Below, in pieces: positions 8,225 through 16,836 of a stretch of DNA of 64,000 nucleotides; positions within the stretch are counted from its first letter, which is position 1; every line of letters begins with the position of its first letter. The stretch is from Leeuwenhoekiella sp044542075 (GTDB taxonomy: Bacteria; Bacteroidota; Bacteroidia; Flavobacteriales; Flavobacteriaceae): contig NZ_JBITTU010000007.1 in assembly GCF_044542075.1 (NCBI RefSeq), positions 62,001-126,000 on the forward strand. Reading direction: 5' to 3'. The notes beneath the pieces were generated by a model. That model saw only the letters and a program-made list of their open reading frames with translations. It did not search any database and was not told the origin of the DNA. Both the position numbers and the translations under genes were made by a program.

Positions 8225-9568
8225 ATGTCGCTATCTTCATTAGAAGCTGTATCACCTATAGACGGTAGATATTCAAATAAAACGGAAGTATTATCAGCCT
8301 TTTTTTCTGAAAAAGCACTTATAAAATACCGAATTAAAGTAGAAGTAGAATATTTCATTGCGCTTTGTGAAATTCCGTTACCACAGTTGGCTGATTTCCC
8401 AAAGAAACATTACGCAGATTTAAGAGGTATTTATGAAGATTTTACTACAGAAGATGCAGAACATGTTAAAAATATTGAACAGGTAACCAACCACGATGTA
8501 AAGGCTGTCGAGTACTTTATTAAGGAGAAGTTTGATGCGTTGGGTCTTACAACATCAAAAGAGTTCATACATTTTGGCCTTACTTCTCAGGATATAAATA
8601 ACACCGCAATACCGCTTAGTCTAAAAGACGCGACCAATCAGGTTTATTTACCGCAGCTTCTTGAAGTTTTAGATCACCTTAAACAACTTGCAGATGAGTG
8701 GGAAACGATACCTATGCTTGCACGTACTCACGGTCAACCCGCTTCACCTACACGTTTAGGTAAAGAAATAGAAGTGTTTGTAGTGCGCCTTGAAGAGCAA
8801 ATACGTTTACTTAAAGACATTCCTAGCGCTGCAAAATTTGGTGGTGCAACCGGAAATTATAATGCACACCACGTAGCTTATCCACAGATTAACTGGAAGA
8901 ATTTTGGAACTTCTTTTGTTAGCGGAACTTTAAAACTGCACCACTCCTTCCCTACTACTCAAATTGAGCACTACGATCATATGGCTGCTCTTTTTGATAC
9001 TATGAAGCGCATAAATACAATTCTGGTAGATCTAAATAGAGATTTCTGGCAATACATCTCTATGGAATATTTTAAACAAAAAATAAAAAAAGGAGAAGTT
9101 GGTTCTTCTGCAATGCCACATAAAGTGAATCCTATAGATTTTGAAAACAGTGAAGGGAATCTAGGAATAGCAAATGCCCTTTTTGAACATCTTTCTACAA
9201 AATTACCCATATCAAGATTACAACGGGATCTAACAGACAGTACAGTTTTACGTAATATTGGTGTACCTCTAGGTCATACCATAATTGGTTTTCAGAGCAC
9301 ATTAAAAGGCTTAAACAAACTACTTTTAAATGAAGGCAAGTTTGCTAAAGATCTTGAGAATAACTGGGCTGTAGTTGCAGAAGCGATACAAACTATTTTA
9401 AGAAGGGAAGGCTATCCAAACCCTTATGAAGCTTTAAAAGGTCTGACTCGTACTAACGAGGTAATTAATCAAGCTTCTATGCACGCGTTTATAGACACTT
9501 TAGAAACAAGTGATGCTATAAAGCAAGAACTCAAAGCTATAACTCCTGCAAATTATACAGGCATCTAA
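8225..9568 (+). CDS. purB: Adenylosuccinate lyase
   Basis: The 447-aa enzyme acts twice in purine synthesis: it splits SAICAR to AICAR plus fumarate, and adenylosuccinate to AMP plus fumarate. Visible hallmarks are the N-terminal SPIDGRY, THGQPASPTRLGKE with the catalytic-region His, and the flexible signature loop GSSAMPHKVNPIDFENSEGN, which contains the catalytic Ser. The length and the SPIDGRY start match the E. coli-type family rather than the shorter Bacillus type. It has a consensus promoter, and a tiny membrane protein gene follows after 6 bases. Confidence 0.97.
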   Translation: MSLSSLEAVSPIDGRYSNKTEVLSAFFSEKALIKYRIKVEVEYFIALCEIPLPQLADFPKKHYADLRGIYEDFTTEDAEHVKNIEQVTNHDVKAVEYFIKEKFDALGLTTSKEFIHFGLTSQDINNTAIPLSLKDATNQVYLPQLLEVLDHLKQLADEWETIPMLARTHGQPASPTRLGKEIEVFVVRLEEQIRLLKDIPSAAKFGGATGNYNAHHVAYPQINWKNFGTSFVSGTLKLHHSFPTTQIEHYDHMAALFDTMKRINTILVDLNRDFWQYISMEYFKQKIKKGEVGSSAMPHKVNPIDFENSEGNLGIANALFEHLSTKLPISRLQRDLTDSTVLRNIGVPLGHTIIGFQSTLKGLNKLLLNEGKFAKDLENNWAVVAEAIQTILRREGYPNPYEALKGLTRTNEVINQASMHAFIDTLETSDAIKQELKAITPANYTGI

Positions 9569-9574
9569 ACCCTT

Positions 9575-9730
9575 ATGAAAATATCACTAAATCTGGTACT
9601 GGTACTTGGGCTATATATAGGCATTCTTTCTGCGGGCCTCGCGGGAATACTTAAACATACCTTGGTATTATCAGGTTTAGTGATTATTTTTTTTAGCTTA
9701 ATCATTAACCTTATACGTTTAAGAAAATAA
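9575..9730 (+). CDS. Small two-helix membrane protein
   Basis: An ATG at 9575 opens a 51-codon frame ending in TAA at 9728-9730. The product is very hydrophobic, with helices at about residues 4-24 and 29-47 and a basic C-terminus (NLIRLRK). It starts 6 bases after purB, so it is probably co-transcribed, and ends 7 bases before the convergent ackA stop. No family is recognised. Support comes from the tight placement and membrane-protein composition, not homology. Confidence 0.55.
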   Translation: MKISLNLVLVLGLYIGILSAGLAGILKHTLVLSGLVIIFFSLIINLIRLRK

Positions 9731-9737
9731 ATCAGAA

Positions 9738-10925
9738 TTATTCTTCTATAAGCTCGTATACTTGATTTGCAATCTCCAATTCTTCATTTGTAGGTATTAC
9801 CATTATTTTTACGCTAGAGTTTTCGCTCTGCAGTTCTCTAAGCTTCTTAGATCGTTCTGCGTTTAAATTTTCATCTAAATGAATTCCGAGATAATCCATT
9901 TGAGCACAAACTTTACTGCGTAGGTAAGAACTGTTTTCACCTATACCTGCAGTAAAAACAATAGCATCTAATCCATTTAAAGCAGCGGCGTAAGCACCTA
10001 TATACTTTCTGATACGGTAAGCATTCATTTCAAGTGCTAGCGTGCATACAGGATCTCCACCAGCAGCGGCTTCTTCTATATCTCTCAAGTCGCTAAACCC
10101 CGTAAGTCCTAGCATACCACTTTTTTTGTTTAGAATATCATTTACTTCGGGTATAGAATACCCCAGATGTTCCTGCATATAGAAAACCACACTTTGATCT
10201 ATATCTCCCGCACGCGTACCCATAATTAATCCGTTAGCGGGCCCAAAACCTAGAGAGGTATCTACAGGTTTACCATCTTTTATGGCTGCCATACTACAGC
10301 CATTTCCTAAGTGTATGGTAATTAACTTAGCATCTGGGATCTGTAAATAATCCAAAGCTTTTTTACTCACATATTTATGACTGGTACCGTGAAAACCGTA
10401 TAGTCGTATTCTATTTTCGGTCATAAAATGCTGCGGTATTGCATATTGATACGCTTTTTGAGGAACATCTTTAAAGAACGCCGTATCAAATACACAAAAC
10501 TGGGGTGCTTTGTCAAATAATTTTTCGGCGACTTCTATACCTGTTAAATTCGCCGGATTATGTAAAGGAGCCAGAGAAAATAAACGCGTAATATTTGCTT
10601 TAACATCATCATTAATTTGAATCGTTTCTGTAAATTTTTTACCACCATGAACCACGCGATGTCCTACAGCATCTACTTCATCTGTATTATCAATAACACC
10701 ATATTTAAGATCCATTAACAGACTTGAAATTTTATATAAACCTGCTGTATGATCGTTAAAATTGGTTTTTTCAGTAAATTCTCTTTGTCCGGCTTTATAT
10801 ATAATTTGACCACCATCTATCCCTATACGTTCTACCATGCCTGATGCCATAACGCTTGCTTCGGGCATAGCTATAAGTTGAAATTTTATGGAAGAGCTTC
10901 CGGAGTTAATAACTAATATATTCAT
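9738..10925 (-). CDS. ackA: Acetate kinase
   Basis: The 395-aa product converts acetyl phosphate and ADP to acetate and ATP, the energy-yielding step of acetate overflow, and can run in reverse to activate acetate. Seen are the N-terminal phosphate-binding motif NSGSSSIKF, HGTSHKYVS, HLGNGCS and GTRAGDIDQSV, all in ASKHA-kinase order, with FTAGIGENS near residue 325. It follows pta by 27 bases on the same strand, the usual operon for this pathway. Confidence 0.97.
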   Translation of the reverse strand: MNILVINSGSSSIKFQLIAMPEASVMASGMVERIGIDGGQIIYKAGQREFTEKTNFNDHTAGLYKISSLLMDLKYGVIDNTDEVDAVGHRVVHGGKKFTETIQINDDVKANITRLFSLAPLHNPANLTGIEVAEKLFDKAPQFCVFDTAFFKDVPQKAYQYAIPQHFMTENRIRLYGFHGTSHKYVSKKALDYLQIPDAKLITIHLGNGCSMAAIKDGKPVDTSLGFGPANGLIMGTRAGDIDQSVVFYMQEHLGYSIPEVNDILNKKSGMLGLTGFSDLRDIEEAAAGGDPVCTLALEMNAYRIRKYIGAYAAALNGLDAIVFTAGIGENSSYLRSKVCAQMDYLGIHLDENLNAERSKKLRELQSENSSVKIMVIPTNEELEIANQVYELIEE

Positions 10926-10952
10926 AGTTTGAATGCTATCTTGTTTTTTAAT

Positions 10953-13046
10953 TTATAATCCCTGCGCCTGAATCGCAGTAATAATTACCGTATTAAACAC
11001 ATCATCTACCGTACAACCTCTACTTAAATCATTTACCGGTTTGTTCAAGCCTTGTAACATAGGCCCAATGGCTAATGCACCGGTTTCCCGTTGTACCGCT
11101 TTATAAGTATTATTCCCTGTGTTTAAATCTGGAAAAATAAGCACACTGGCCTGGCCGGCAACTTCAGAATCTGGGAGTTTACTTTTTCCTATTGTCGCAT
11201 CTACCGCAGCATCATATTGAATAGGACCTTCTATTTTTAAATCTGGACGTAACTTTTTTACAAGTTCGGTCGCCTCTCGCACGCGGTCTACGTCTGCACC
11301 CTTTCCTGAAGTTCCTGAAGAATAGGAAAGCATTGCTATTTTAGGTTCGATACCAAAAGCGAGACTGCTTTCTGCAGAAGAAATTGCAATTTCTGCAAGC
11401 TCTTCTGCGGAAGGATTGGGATTAATAGCACAATCACCAAATACAGAAACGCGATCTTCAAGACACATAAAAAATACAGAGGATACCACAGAAACTCCCG
11501 GTTTTGTTTTTATAAACTGAAGTGCCGGTCGTATGGTATGCTGTGTCGTATGAGCCGCTCCGCTAACCATACCGTCTGCGTGCCCTTTATAAATCATCAT
11601 CGTCCCAAAATAAGAAACATCGGTCATCCAATCACGAGCGATATCCATATTTACATTTTTATGTTTACGCAACTCATAAAATGTGGTCACATAATCATCA
11701 AAATATGCTGATTTAACAGGATCTATAATTGTGATTTTATCTAAATTAAGGGGAATACTTAGTTTCACAGCTTTCTCCTTAACTTTCTCAGGGTCTCCTA
11801 ATAGCGTGATTTTAACGATATCTAACTCTACAAGTCGCACGGCTGCTGTTAAAATACGATCATCTGTACCTTCTGGCATTACAATATGCTTCTTTGCAGT
11901 TCGCGCTCGTTTCATCAACCCGTACTGAAACATTCTGGGCGTGATGCCTTTCGGTTTTAAATTTATAAGACGTTCTAATAAGGTATCAAACGAAACTTCT
12001 TTTTCAAATACGGTTAATGAGGTTTCAATTTTCGGCTTACTCGATGCGTAAATTTGAGACTTAATATTACCTATTCGGTTTGTCACCGAAAACGTACCGT
12101 CTTTTACCGATACGATAGGTACAATTTGTGATAAACCACGTATCAACTGAAGTATAGGCTCTTCAGGGATTAAACCTCCCGTTAGAATTATACCCGAAAT
12201 TCTAGGGTAATTTGTAGATATATGGGCTTGTAAAGCTCCTAAAATAATATCTGCCCGATCTCCCGGAGTAATTACTAAACTATCTTGTTTAAGATGCGTA
12301 AGGTAGTTTCTCAACTGCATGGCTCCTACTCCAAAGTTTCCGGTTTGATTATCGAGCAGCTTTTCTCCAAAAAGCACTTCACCATCCAGCTCGTGCACAA
12401 TTTCTTTTATGGTAGGATGCGCCAATTCTTCAGTAAAGGGAATTGCAAATACCTCAACAGCTTCGGGTAAAAATGATCGCAATCCCTTTTTAGCTTTACT
12501 TAGATTTACCGGTTCGACTTTATTTGCTACCACTCCCATCACCGATACATCTTTATCTAAAAAACTGGTATAGGCGATTTGCAAACTCCCGAGTAAATCA
12601 TCTTCAGTTTTACCTACACCGCTTCCTACTAAAATGACGGGAAGACCTAAATTTTTAGCGATAAGAACATTAGTATCAAATTCAAACACAGTACCTTCTC
12701 CTGTAAAATCTGAACCTTCAACCAGTATAAAATCAAATCGATCTTCGAGGTTTTTATATTTAGTAATTATGGTATCTAGAATTTCTCCTGCTTTACCTTT
12801 ATTCCGTTTTTTTATAACCTCACTTCTGGTAAAAGCAAACGCTTCATTATATTCTAGTTGAATATCAAAATACGAGAGTACCGTATTGATGTGATTGTCT
12901 TTTCCTTTATTCTTTGCATCATCAATTATAGGTCTAAAATACCCCACCTTTGCAGTTTTACCCAGTAAGGTGCGCATTAAACCCAGAGAGATAATTGCCT
13001 TACCACTATTGGGTTCTATTGTTGCTATATATATTCCTTTACTCAT
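10953..13046 (-). CDS. pta: Phosphate acetyltransferase, long form
   Basis: The 697-aa enzyme exchanges acetyl-CoA and phosphate for acetyl phosphate and CoA. It is the three-domain long form: an N-terminal P-loop-like domain (IATIEPNSGKAIISL at about 8-22, related to dethiobiotin synthetase), a DRTGG-type regulatory domain in the middle, and the catalytic domain from about residue 370 (KKHIVMPEGTDDRILTAA, then SYSSGTSGKGADVDRV and GPIQYDAAVD). It lies first in the pta-ackA operon. The region from 13047 to the next terminator shows no clear promoter box. Confidence 0.96.
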   Translation of the reverse strand: MSKGIYIATIEPNSGKAIISLGLMRTLLGKTAKVGYFRPIIDDAKNKGKDNHINTVLSYFDIQLEYNEAFAFTRSEVIKKRNKGKAGEILDTIITKYKNLEDRFDFILVEGSDFTGEGTVFEFDTNVLIAKNLGLPVILVGSGVGKTEDDLLGSLQIAYTSFLDKDVSVMGVVANKVEPVNLSKAKKGLRSFLPEAVEVFAIPFTEELAHPTIKEIVHELDGEVLFGEKLLDNQTGNFGVGAMQLRNYLTHLKQDSLVITPGDRADIILGALQAHISTNYPRISGIILTGGLIPEEPILQLIRGLSQIVPIVSVKDGTFSVTNRIGNIKSQIYASSKPKIETSLTVFEKEVSFDTLLERLINLKPKGITPRMFQYGLMKRARTAKKHIVMPEGTDDRILTAAVRLVELDIVKITLLGDPEKVKEKAVKLSIPLNLDKITIIDPVKSAYFDDYVTTFYELRKHKNVNMDIARDWMTDVSYFGTMMIYKGHADGMVSGAAHTTQHTIRPALQFIKTKPGVSVVSSVFFMCLEDRVSVFGDCAINPNPSAEELAEIAISSAESSLAFGIEPKIAMLSYSSGTSGKGADVDRVREATELVKKLRPDLKIEGPIQYDAAVDATIGKSKLPDSEVAGQASVLIFPDLNTGNNTYKAVQRETGALAIGPMLQGLNKPVNDLSRGCTVDDVFNTVIITAIQAQGL

Positions 13047-13163
13047 AGTTTTATGTAATTAGTTAAAAATACGATTATTCATTTTTAACCCCATAAACAG
13101 AATGCGATTATAACTCGTGATTTGAAAAATTAAATCATCGCAAACCAAATTTTTTAAATAAAA

Positions 13164-13191
13164 AAAAAGGATCTCAAATGAGATCCTTTTT
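13164..13191 (-). terminator. Intrinsic terminator of the sigma/DUF4252 operon
   Basis: A perfect 12-bp stem (AAAAAGGATCTC, loop AAAT) is followed on the minus strand by a T run. It lies just past the stop of the last DUF4252 gene and insulates pta-ackA from it. Confidence 0.87.
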
Positions 13192-13211
13192 AAAATAAAC
13201 ATCAATTGATT

Positions 13212-13754
13212 TTATTGATTTTTAAAAACGTCCATTACGCCTTCAAAGCCTGCCGTATTAAATTTAGTACTGCTAGTATCCATTGTTTCTGCAAAACGAA
13301 CCATATCTGCCACATTCATCTTATCGCCCAGTACACGAGCAAGTACAAATCCTTTATTCTCATCCTGAGCAAATACAACAACTTCATCTATGGCCTCATC
13401 CTGTCCTTTTATAAAAAGGCGCATACGCTGTCCCGGTTTGCCGAATTTCATCAACTCTTCATAATCATCATCTGCAAGAATCTCTTTTACTTTAGCAGAT
13501 TCAGTAGTATAAAACATACTGTCTTTCATAGAATAAGCCAGTAAGTTTATTTTTTTAACTGATTTGATTACCCGTTTCTGATCTTCAGTCATTTCCTGTG
13601 TAACAGGAGCTATTAAGCTACTAGGTAAATCAACCATAATAAAAGCTTCATTCTCTTTACTGTCTATATAGTATTCTTGCAGAGACTGCTTATCCTGACA
13701 ACTGGATAATGCAGCAACCACAAGAACTACTAAAACTGCTTTTAATGTGCCCAT
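13212..13754 (-). CDS. DUF4252 lipoprotein, second copy
   Basis: The 180-aa product starts with a lipoprotein signal (lipobox near ALSSC) and belongs by pattern to the DUF4252 family: a compact secreted domain with KINLLAYS, a central RMRLFIKGQDEAIDEVVVF block and a closing GVMDVF helix. The family is widespread in Bacteroidota and has no known function. It begins one base after the stop of the preceding DUF4252 gene, so the two are translationally close. The pair resemble each other in layout but are diverged in sequence. Confidence 0.82.
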   Translation of the reverse strand: MGTLKAVLVVLVVAALSSCQDKQSLQEYYIDSKENEAFIMVDLPSSLIAPVTQEMTEDQKRVIKSVKKINLLAYSMKDSMFYTTESAKVKEILADDDYEELMKFGKPGQRMRLFIKGQDEAIDEVVVFAQDENKGFVLARVLGDKMNVADMVRFAETMDTSSTKFNTAGFEGVMDVFKNQ

Positions 13755-13755
13755 C

Positions 13756-14280
13756 TTAGTTAACTTTTACATTTTTAAGCTCTTCACTTCCCTTAAAATT
13801 GATGCTATTTGCTATTTTACCTATTTCTTTAAGGTTAATGTCACCGGTAATTCTAATAAGTACGGTATCGTCTTTTGTAGACATACCGTCTAAAAACATC
13901 ACAAACTCACTTACAAAATTTTCACTTTTACCGGGCTTGTAATAAAAATTCACATTTTTACCATCATCTTTTACCTGCATTAATTGTTGCAGATTAGCAC
14001 TGGTTAAATAAGATTTAAACTCACCCTTCATTTGTTGAGCTGCGCTTATATTTTTTGTCGTAAACACTTTTATATCTTCGAGGCTATTTACCATCTCGAT
14101 ATAACTTTTCATCTCAGGGTCTTTAGAATCAAGATCCATCTGACCTAATAGTTTAAACATTTTTTGATTCATTACCATTGAGGTAACATCTTTCATATCT
14201 TCAAACTTATCAAAGTTTTTTTGCGCAAATGCAGTAAGACTCAATCCTACAAACATTAATGTAATTACTAATTTATTCAT
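13756..14280 (-). CDS. DUF4252 secreted protein, first copy
   Basis: The 174-aa protein has a cleavable Sec signal (ending near AFAQK), not a lipobox, unlike the next gene. The mature part has the DUF4252 pattern: an N-terminal FDKFEDMKDVTSMVMNQKMF helix, IKVFTTKN in the middle, VSEFVMFLDG and TVLIRITGDINLKEIGKI. It is the third gene of the sigma-factor operon, 17 bases after the anti-sigma gene. One soluble and one lipid-anchored paralogue side by side suggests a periplasm/membrane pair; that is inference. Biochemical role unknown. Confidence 0.82.
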   Translation of the reverse strand: MNKLVITLMFVGLSLTAFAQKNFDKFEDMKDVTSMVMNQKMFKLLGQMDLDSKDPEMKSYIEMVNSLEDIKVFTTKNISAAQQMKGEFKSYLTSANLQQLMQVKDDGKNVNFYYKPGKSENFVSEFVMFLDGMSTKDDTVLIRITGDINLKEIGKIANSINFKGSEELKNVKVN

Positions 14281-14297
14281 CGTTTTTTGATTTAAGA

Positions 14298-14735
14298 TTA
14301 TTTTAAAATTTCGTTTGTCGTTTCTTCAAACGTATCTAGTTTATTTAATTGTGAAGTACTTTTATTCATAAAATTACCCATCATAAAGAGCGCTTGTTTT
14401 GTTTTTAAAACAGCTACTTCAGGATCTTTGTAGGTTCCTAAGTCGTTATCAGAGCCTTTTTTAGTACTAAAAGTTAAAAACAGACCTACACAGAGTAAAA
14501 TACTTGCTGCGATAGGTACCCATTGCCAGGATCGCTTTGTTTGAGGCAATTCAATCTTACGATTAAAGCGTTCTTGTTTTACTTTCGCGAAAGCGGTAAA
14601 AAGAGGTACGTACTCCTCAAGATGTGGGTCAACTTCATCACTAGTGAAGTATTCCCTAAGCTTAGCTTCCTGCTCTAAGGAAGTATCTCCCTCAAAGTAG
14701 CGCTCAAGCAGGTTTTCTATATTATTTAAGTCCAT
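14298..14735 (-). CDS. Putative single-pass membrane anti-sigma factor
   Basis: The start is placed at 14735 (145 aa), because the longer frame would read through the sigma gene. The N-terminal 60 residues are cytoplasmic (LLERYFEGDTSLEQEAKLRE is typical of flavobacterial anti-sigma proteins without zinc ligands), followed by one transmembrane helix at about 72-90 and a short periplasmic tail. It overlaps the upstream sigma gene by 14 bases, indicating coupled translation, which is usual for a sigma and its inhibitor. The role is inferred from position and layout rather than a strong domain match. Confidence 0.72.
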   Translation of the reverse strand: MDLNNIENLLERYFEGDTSLEQEAKLREYFTSDEVDPHLEEYVPLFTAFAKVKQERFNRKIELPQTKRSWQWVPIAASILLCVGLFLTFSTKKGSDNDLGTYKDPEVAVLKTKQALFMMGNFMNKSTSQLNKLDTFEETTNEILK

Positions 14736-15231
14736 AGTTATGTTTTTTAAGCAATTCTTCTCGTATTGTTTTTCGGGCTCTAGACAGCGCAACACGTACC
14801 GCCGTTTCATTTAATTCTAACTCTTCTGCAATCTCACTATTTGTAAACTGTTCTACATCTCTAAGGTGTAAGATCATTCGCTGTTGCTCTGGCAAGTCAT
14901 TCATTAACTTATAAACCCAGGCAACACTATCGCTTACCTCACTTTGCCGTACCGTATTGTAGTGCTGGTCTTCATAGTTACTATGAACGAGTTGTAAATT
15001 AGAACTGCTTTTTGCCTTAAGCTTATCTAAACAATAATTCTTAGTCATCGTAACTGCAAAAGCTTCAATACTTCTCAGCTTATTTATTTTTTTTCGCTGA
15101 GACCACAACTTTATAAGAACTTCCTGAGTAGCGTCTTGTGCCTCATCTTCAGAAATCAGTAATCGCTTTGCTAAACGATACAATCTATCTTGAACGGGAG
15201 TAACTCGCGCTAAAAACTCTTTTTGGTTCAT
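14722..15231 (-). CDS. ECF RNA polymerase sigma factor
   Basis: The 169-aa protein has region 2 (YRLAKRLLISEDEAQDATQE at about 18-37, then VLIKLW) and region 4 with its helix-turn-helix (LPEQQRMILHLRDVEQFTNS, then EIAEELELNETAVRVALSRA). Regions 1 and 3 are absent, as in extracytoplasmic-function sigma factors. It heads an operon of sigma, anti-sigma and two DUF4252 proteins and is divergent from an S41 protease gene with about 108 bases between starts. The target regulon cannot be read from the window, though autoregulation is likely. Confidence 0.93.
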   Translation of the reverse strand: MNQKEFLARVTPVQDRLYRLAKRLLISEDEAQDATQEVLIKLWSQRKKINKLRSIEAFAVTMTKNYCLDKLKAKSSSNLQLVHSNYEDQHYNTVRQSEVSDSVAWVYKLMNDLPEQQRMILHLRDVEQFTNSEIAEELELNETAVRVALSRARKTIREELLKKHNYGLK

Positions 15232-15339
15232 TTATTGTTGTGGTTAGTTATAAGGAAGACGATTATCTCTAAATTTTGTTACAGAGAAAAACCAATGATA
15301 CAATTATACCGTATTTTTAATATGCAAATAACCCGTTTT

Positions 15340-16782
15340 ATGAAGAAGATTATTCTACCCCTTATAGGCCTTTGCTCACTTTTATTACTTTTGTCCTGCA
15401 GCGAAGACCGCGATGATGTTCAAATTTCAAATAACTTAGAAATTAAGAATTTCATCTATTCAGCAATGAATATTTATTACCTCTACAAACCCGATGTACC
15501 GGTATTAGCCAATGATTTTTTTGATTCGCAGGCAGATTTAAATGTCTATCTGGATCCTTTTAATACGCCAGAAGATTTATATGAAGATTTATTGTCTAAT
15601 GCAGATCGCTTTAGCTTTATGACCGATGATTACCGCGAGTTAGAGAATAGATTTGCGGGTGTAAGCAAAGATAATGGTTTAGAATACAGGCTGGTGCGCG
15701 TTTCTCCCGGAAGCGATGAGATTATAGGTTATATACGCTACATAATACCTAATTCTAATGCATCTACACAAAATATAAAAAGAGGCGACGCTTTTACTAA
15801 AGTAAATAACACGCCGCTTACTATAACTAACTATCTAGATTTATTAGGATTAGACACCTATACCTTAACACTTGCTGATTTAACAGATACTGGTAATGCT
15901 GTAAGTATTACTGAAAATGGGCGATCTGTAACATTGACTAAAGAAGAAGGTTTAATTGAGAACCCTATACTCATAGCAAAGACACTAAACATAAGCGGCC
16001 AAAAAATAGGCTACTTAATGTATAACGCGTACACTGCAGATTTTGATGATGAATTAAATGCCGCTTTTGCTCAATTTAAGGCAGATGGAATTAACGATCT
16101 TGTGCTTGACTTAAGATATAATGGTGGTGGTTCTGTAGAGTCTGCAATAGATTTGACATCAATGATTACGGGTCAGTTTAACGGTGAAGTTATTACTAAA
16201 CAACAATGGAATCCTGAAATACAGGCAGCATTTGAAGCAGAAGACCCTGAAGCGTTAATTGACCGTTTTAATAACACAATTAGAACAGGTGAATCTATTA
16301 ATAGCCTAAACTTAGGTCGTTTATTTGTAATAGGCACAGGGAGTACTGCTTCTGCAAGCGAACTTACCATAATAGGTCTTAAGCCGCGTATAATAGTAAA
16401 AACAGTAGGCACAACTACGGTAGGAAAGTTTCAGGCTTCTACGACATTATATGATTCTGAAAATTTTAGCAGACAAAATGTAAACCCAAATCACTTCTAC
16501 GCTATACAACCTTTAATATATACTTATGCTAATTCTGCCGGCACTGTAGGACCACCTACAGGAATCGAACCCGATTTTGAAATCGCCGAAAGAGTTTCAA
16601 ACCTGGGTGTTTTAGGCGATCCTAACGAGCCACTTTTAAAAATGGCATTAGACCAAATATTAGGGCGCAGTGCTTCTACAAAAAGCTTTGAAAACACAAC
16701 TCATCTAGAACCTGTAGGAGAAAGTAAAATGTTTAACCCTGATTTTCAACGTATGTATGTATTGGATTTGCCTAAGAGCTAG
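15340..16782 (+). CDS. S41 family peptidase lipoprotein, copy 1
   Basis: The ATG at 15340 is chosen over in-frame Met codons at 15223, 15295 and 15322 because it yields a clean lipoprotein signal (LLLLSC, then acidic SEDRDD). The 480-aa product is a C-terminal-processing-type serine protease: an N-terminal helical domain, a PDZ-like segment (about 120-200) and an S41 catalytic core. The Ser-Lys dyad is visible as TASASE (Ser340) and VGKFQAS (Lys363). DLRYNGGGSVESAIDL is the conserved strand-loop of the core. It is followed after 54 bases by a close paralogue. Likely an outer-membrane or surface protease of unknown substrate. Confidence 0.88.
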   Translation: MKKIILPLIGLCSLLLLLSCSEDRDDVQISNNLEIKNFIYSAMNIYYLYKPDVPVLANDFFDSQADLNVYLDPFNTPEDLYEDLLSNADRFSFMTDDYRELENRFAGVSKDNGLEYRLVRVSPGSDEIIGYIRYIIPNSNASTQNIKRGDAFTKVNNTPLTITNYLDLLGLDTYTLTLADLTDTGNAVSITENGRSVTLTKEEGLIENPILIAKTLNISGQKIGYLMYNAYTADFDDELNAAFAQFKADGINDLVLDLRYNGGGSVESAIDLTSMITGQFNGEVITKQQWNPEIQAAFEAEDPEALIDRFNNTIRTGESINSLNLGRLFVIGTGSTASASELTIIGLKPRIIVKTVGTTTVGKFQASTTLYDSENFSRQNVNPNHFYAIQPLIYTYANSAGTVGPPTGIEPDFEIAERVSNLGVLGDPNEPLLKMALDQILGRSASTKSFENTTHLEPVGESKMFNPDFQRMYVLDLPKS

Positions 16783-16836
16783 CTAAATCCTATTTTACCA
16801 CACTAAATAACCCCTATATCCCTTAAAAAAATAAGT

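Noticed and set aside
13206..13544. A 112-codon plus-strand frame over the DUF4252 gene
   Set aside because: Antisense shadow; the minus strand encodes a lipoprotein with operon context.
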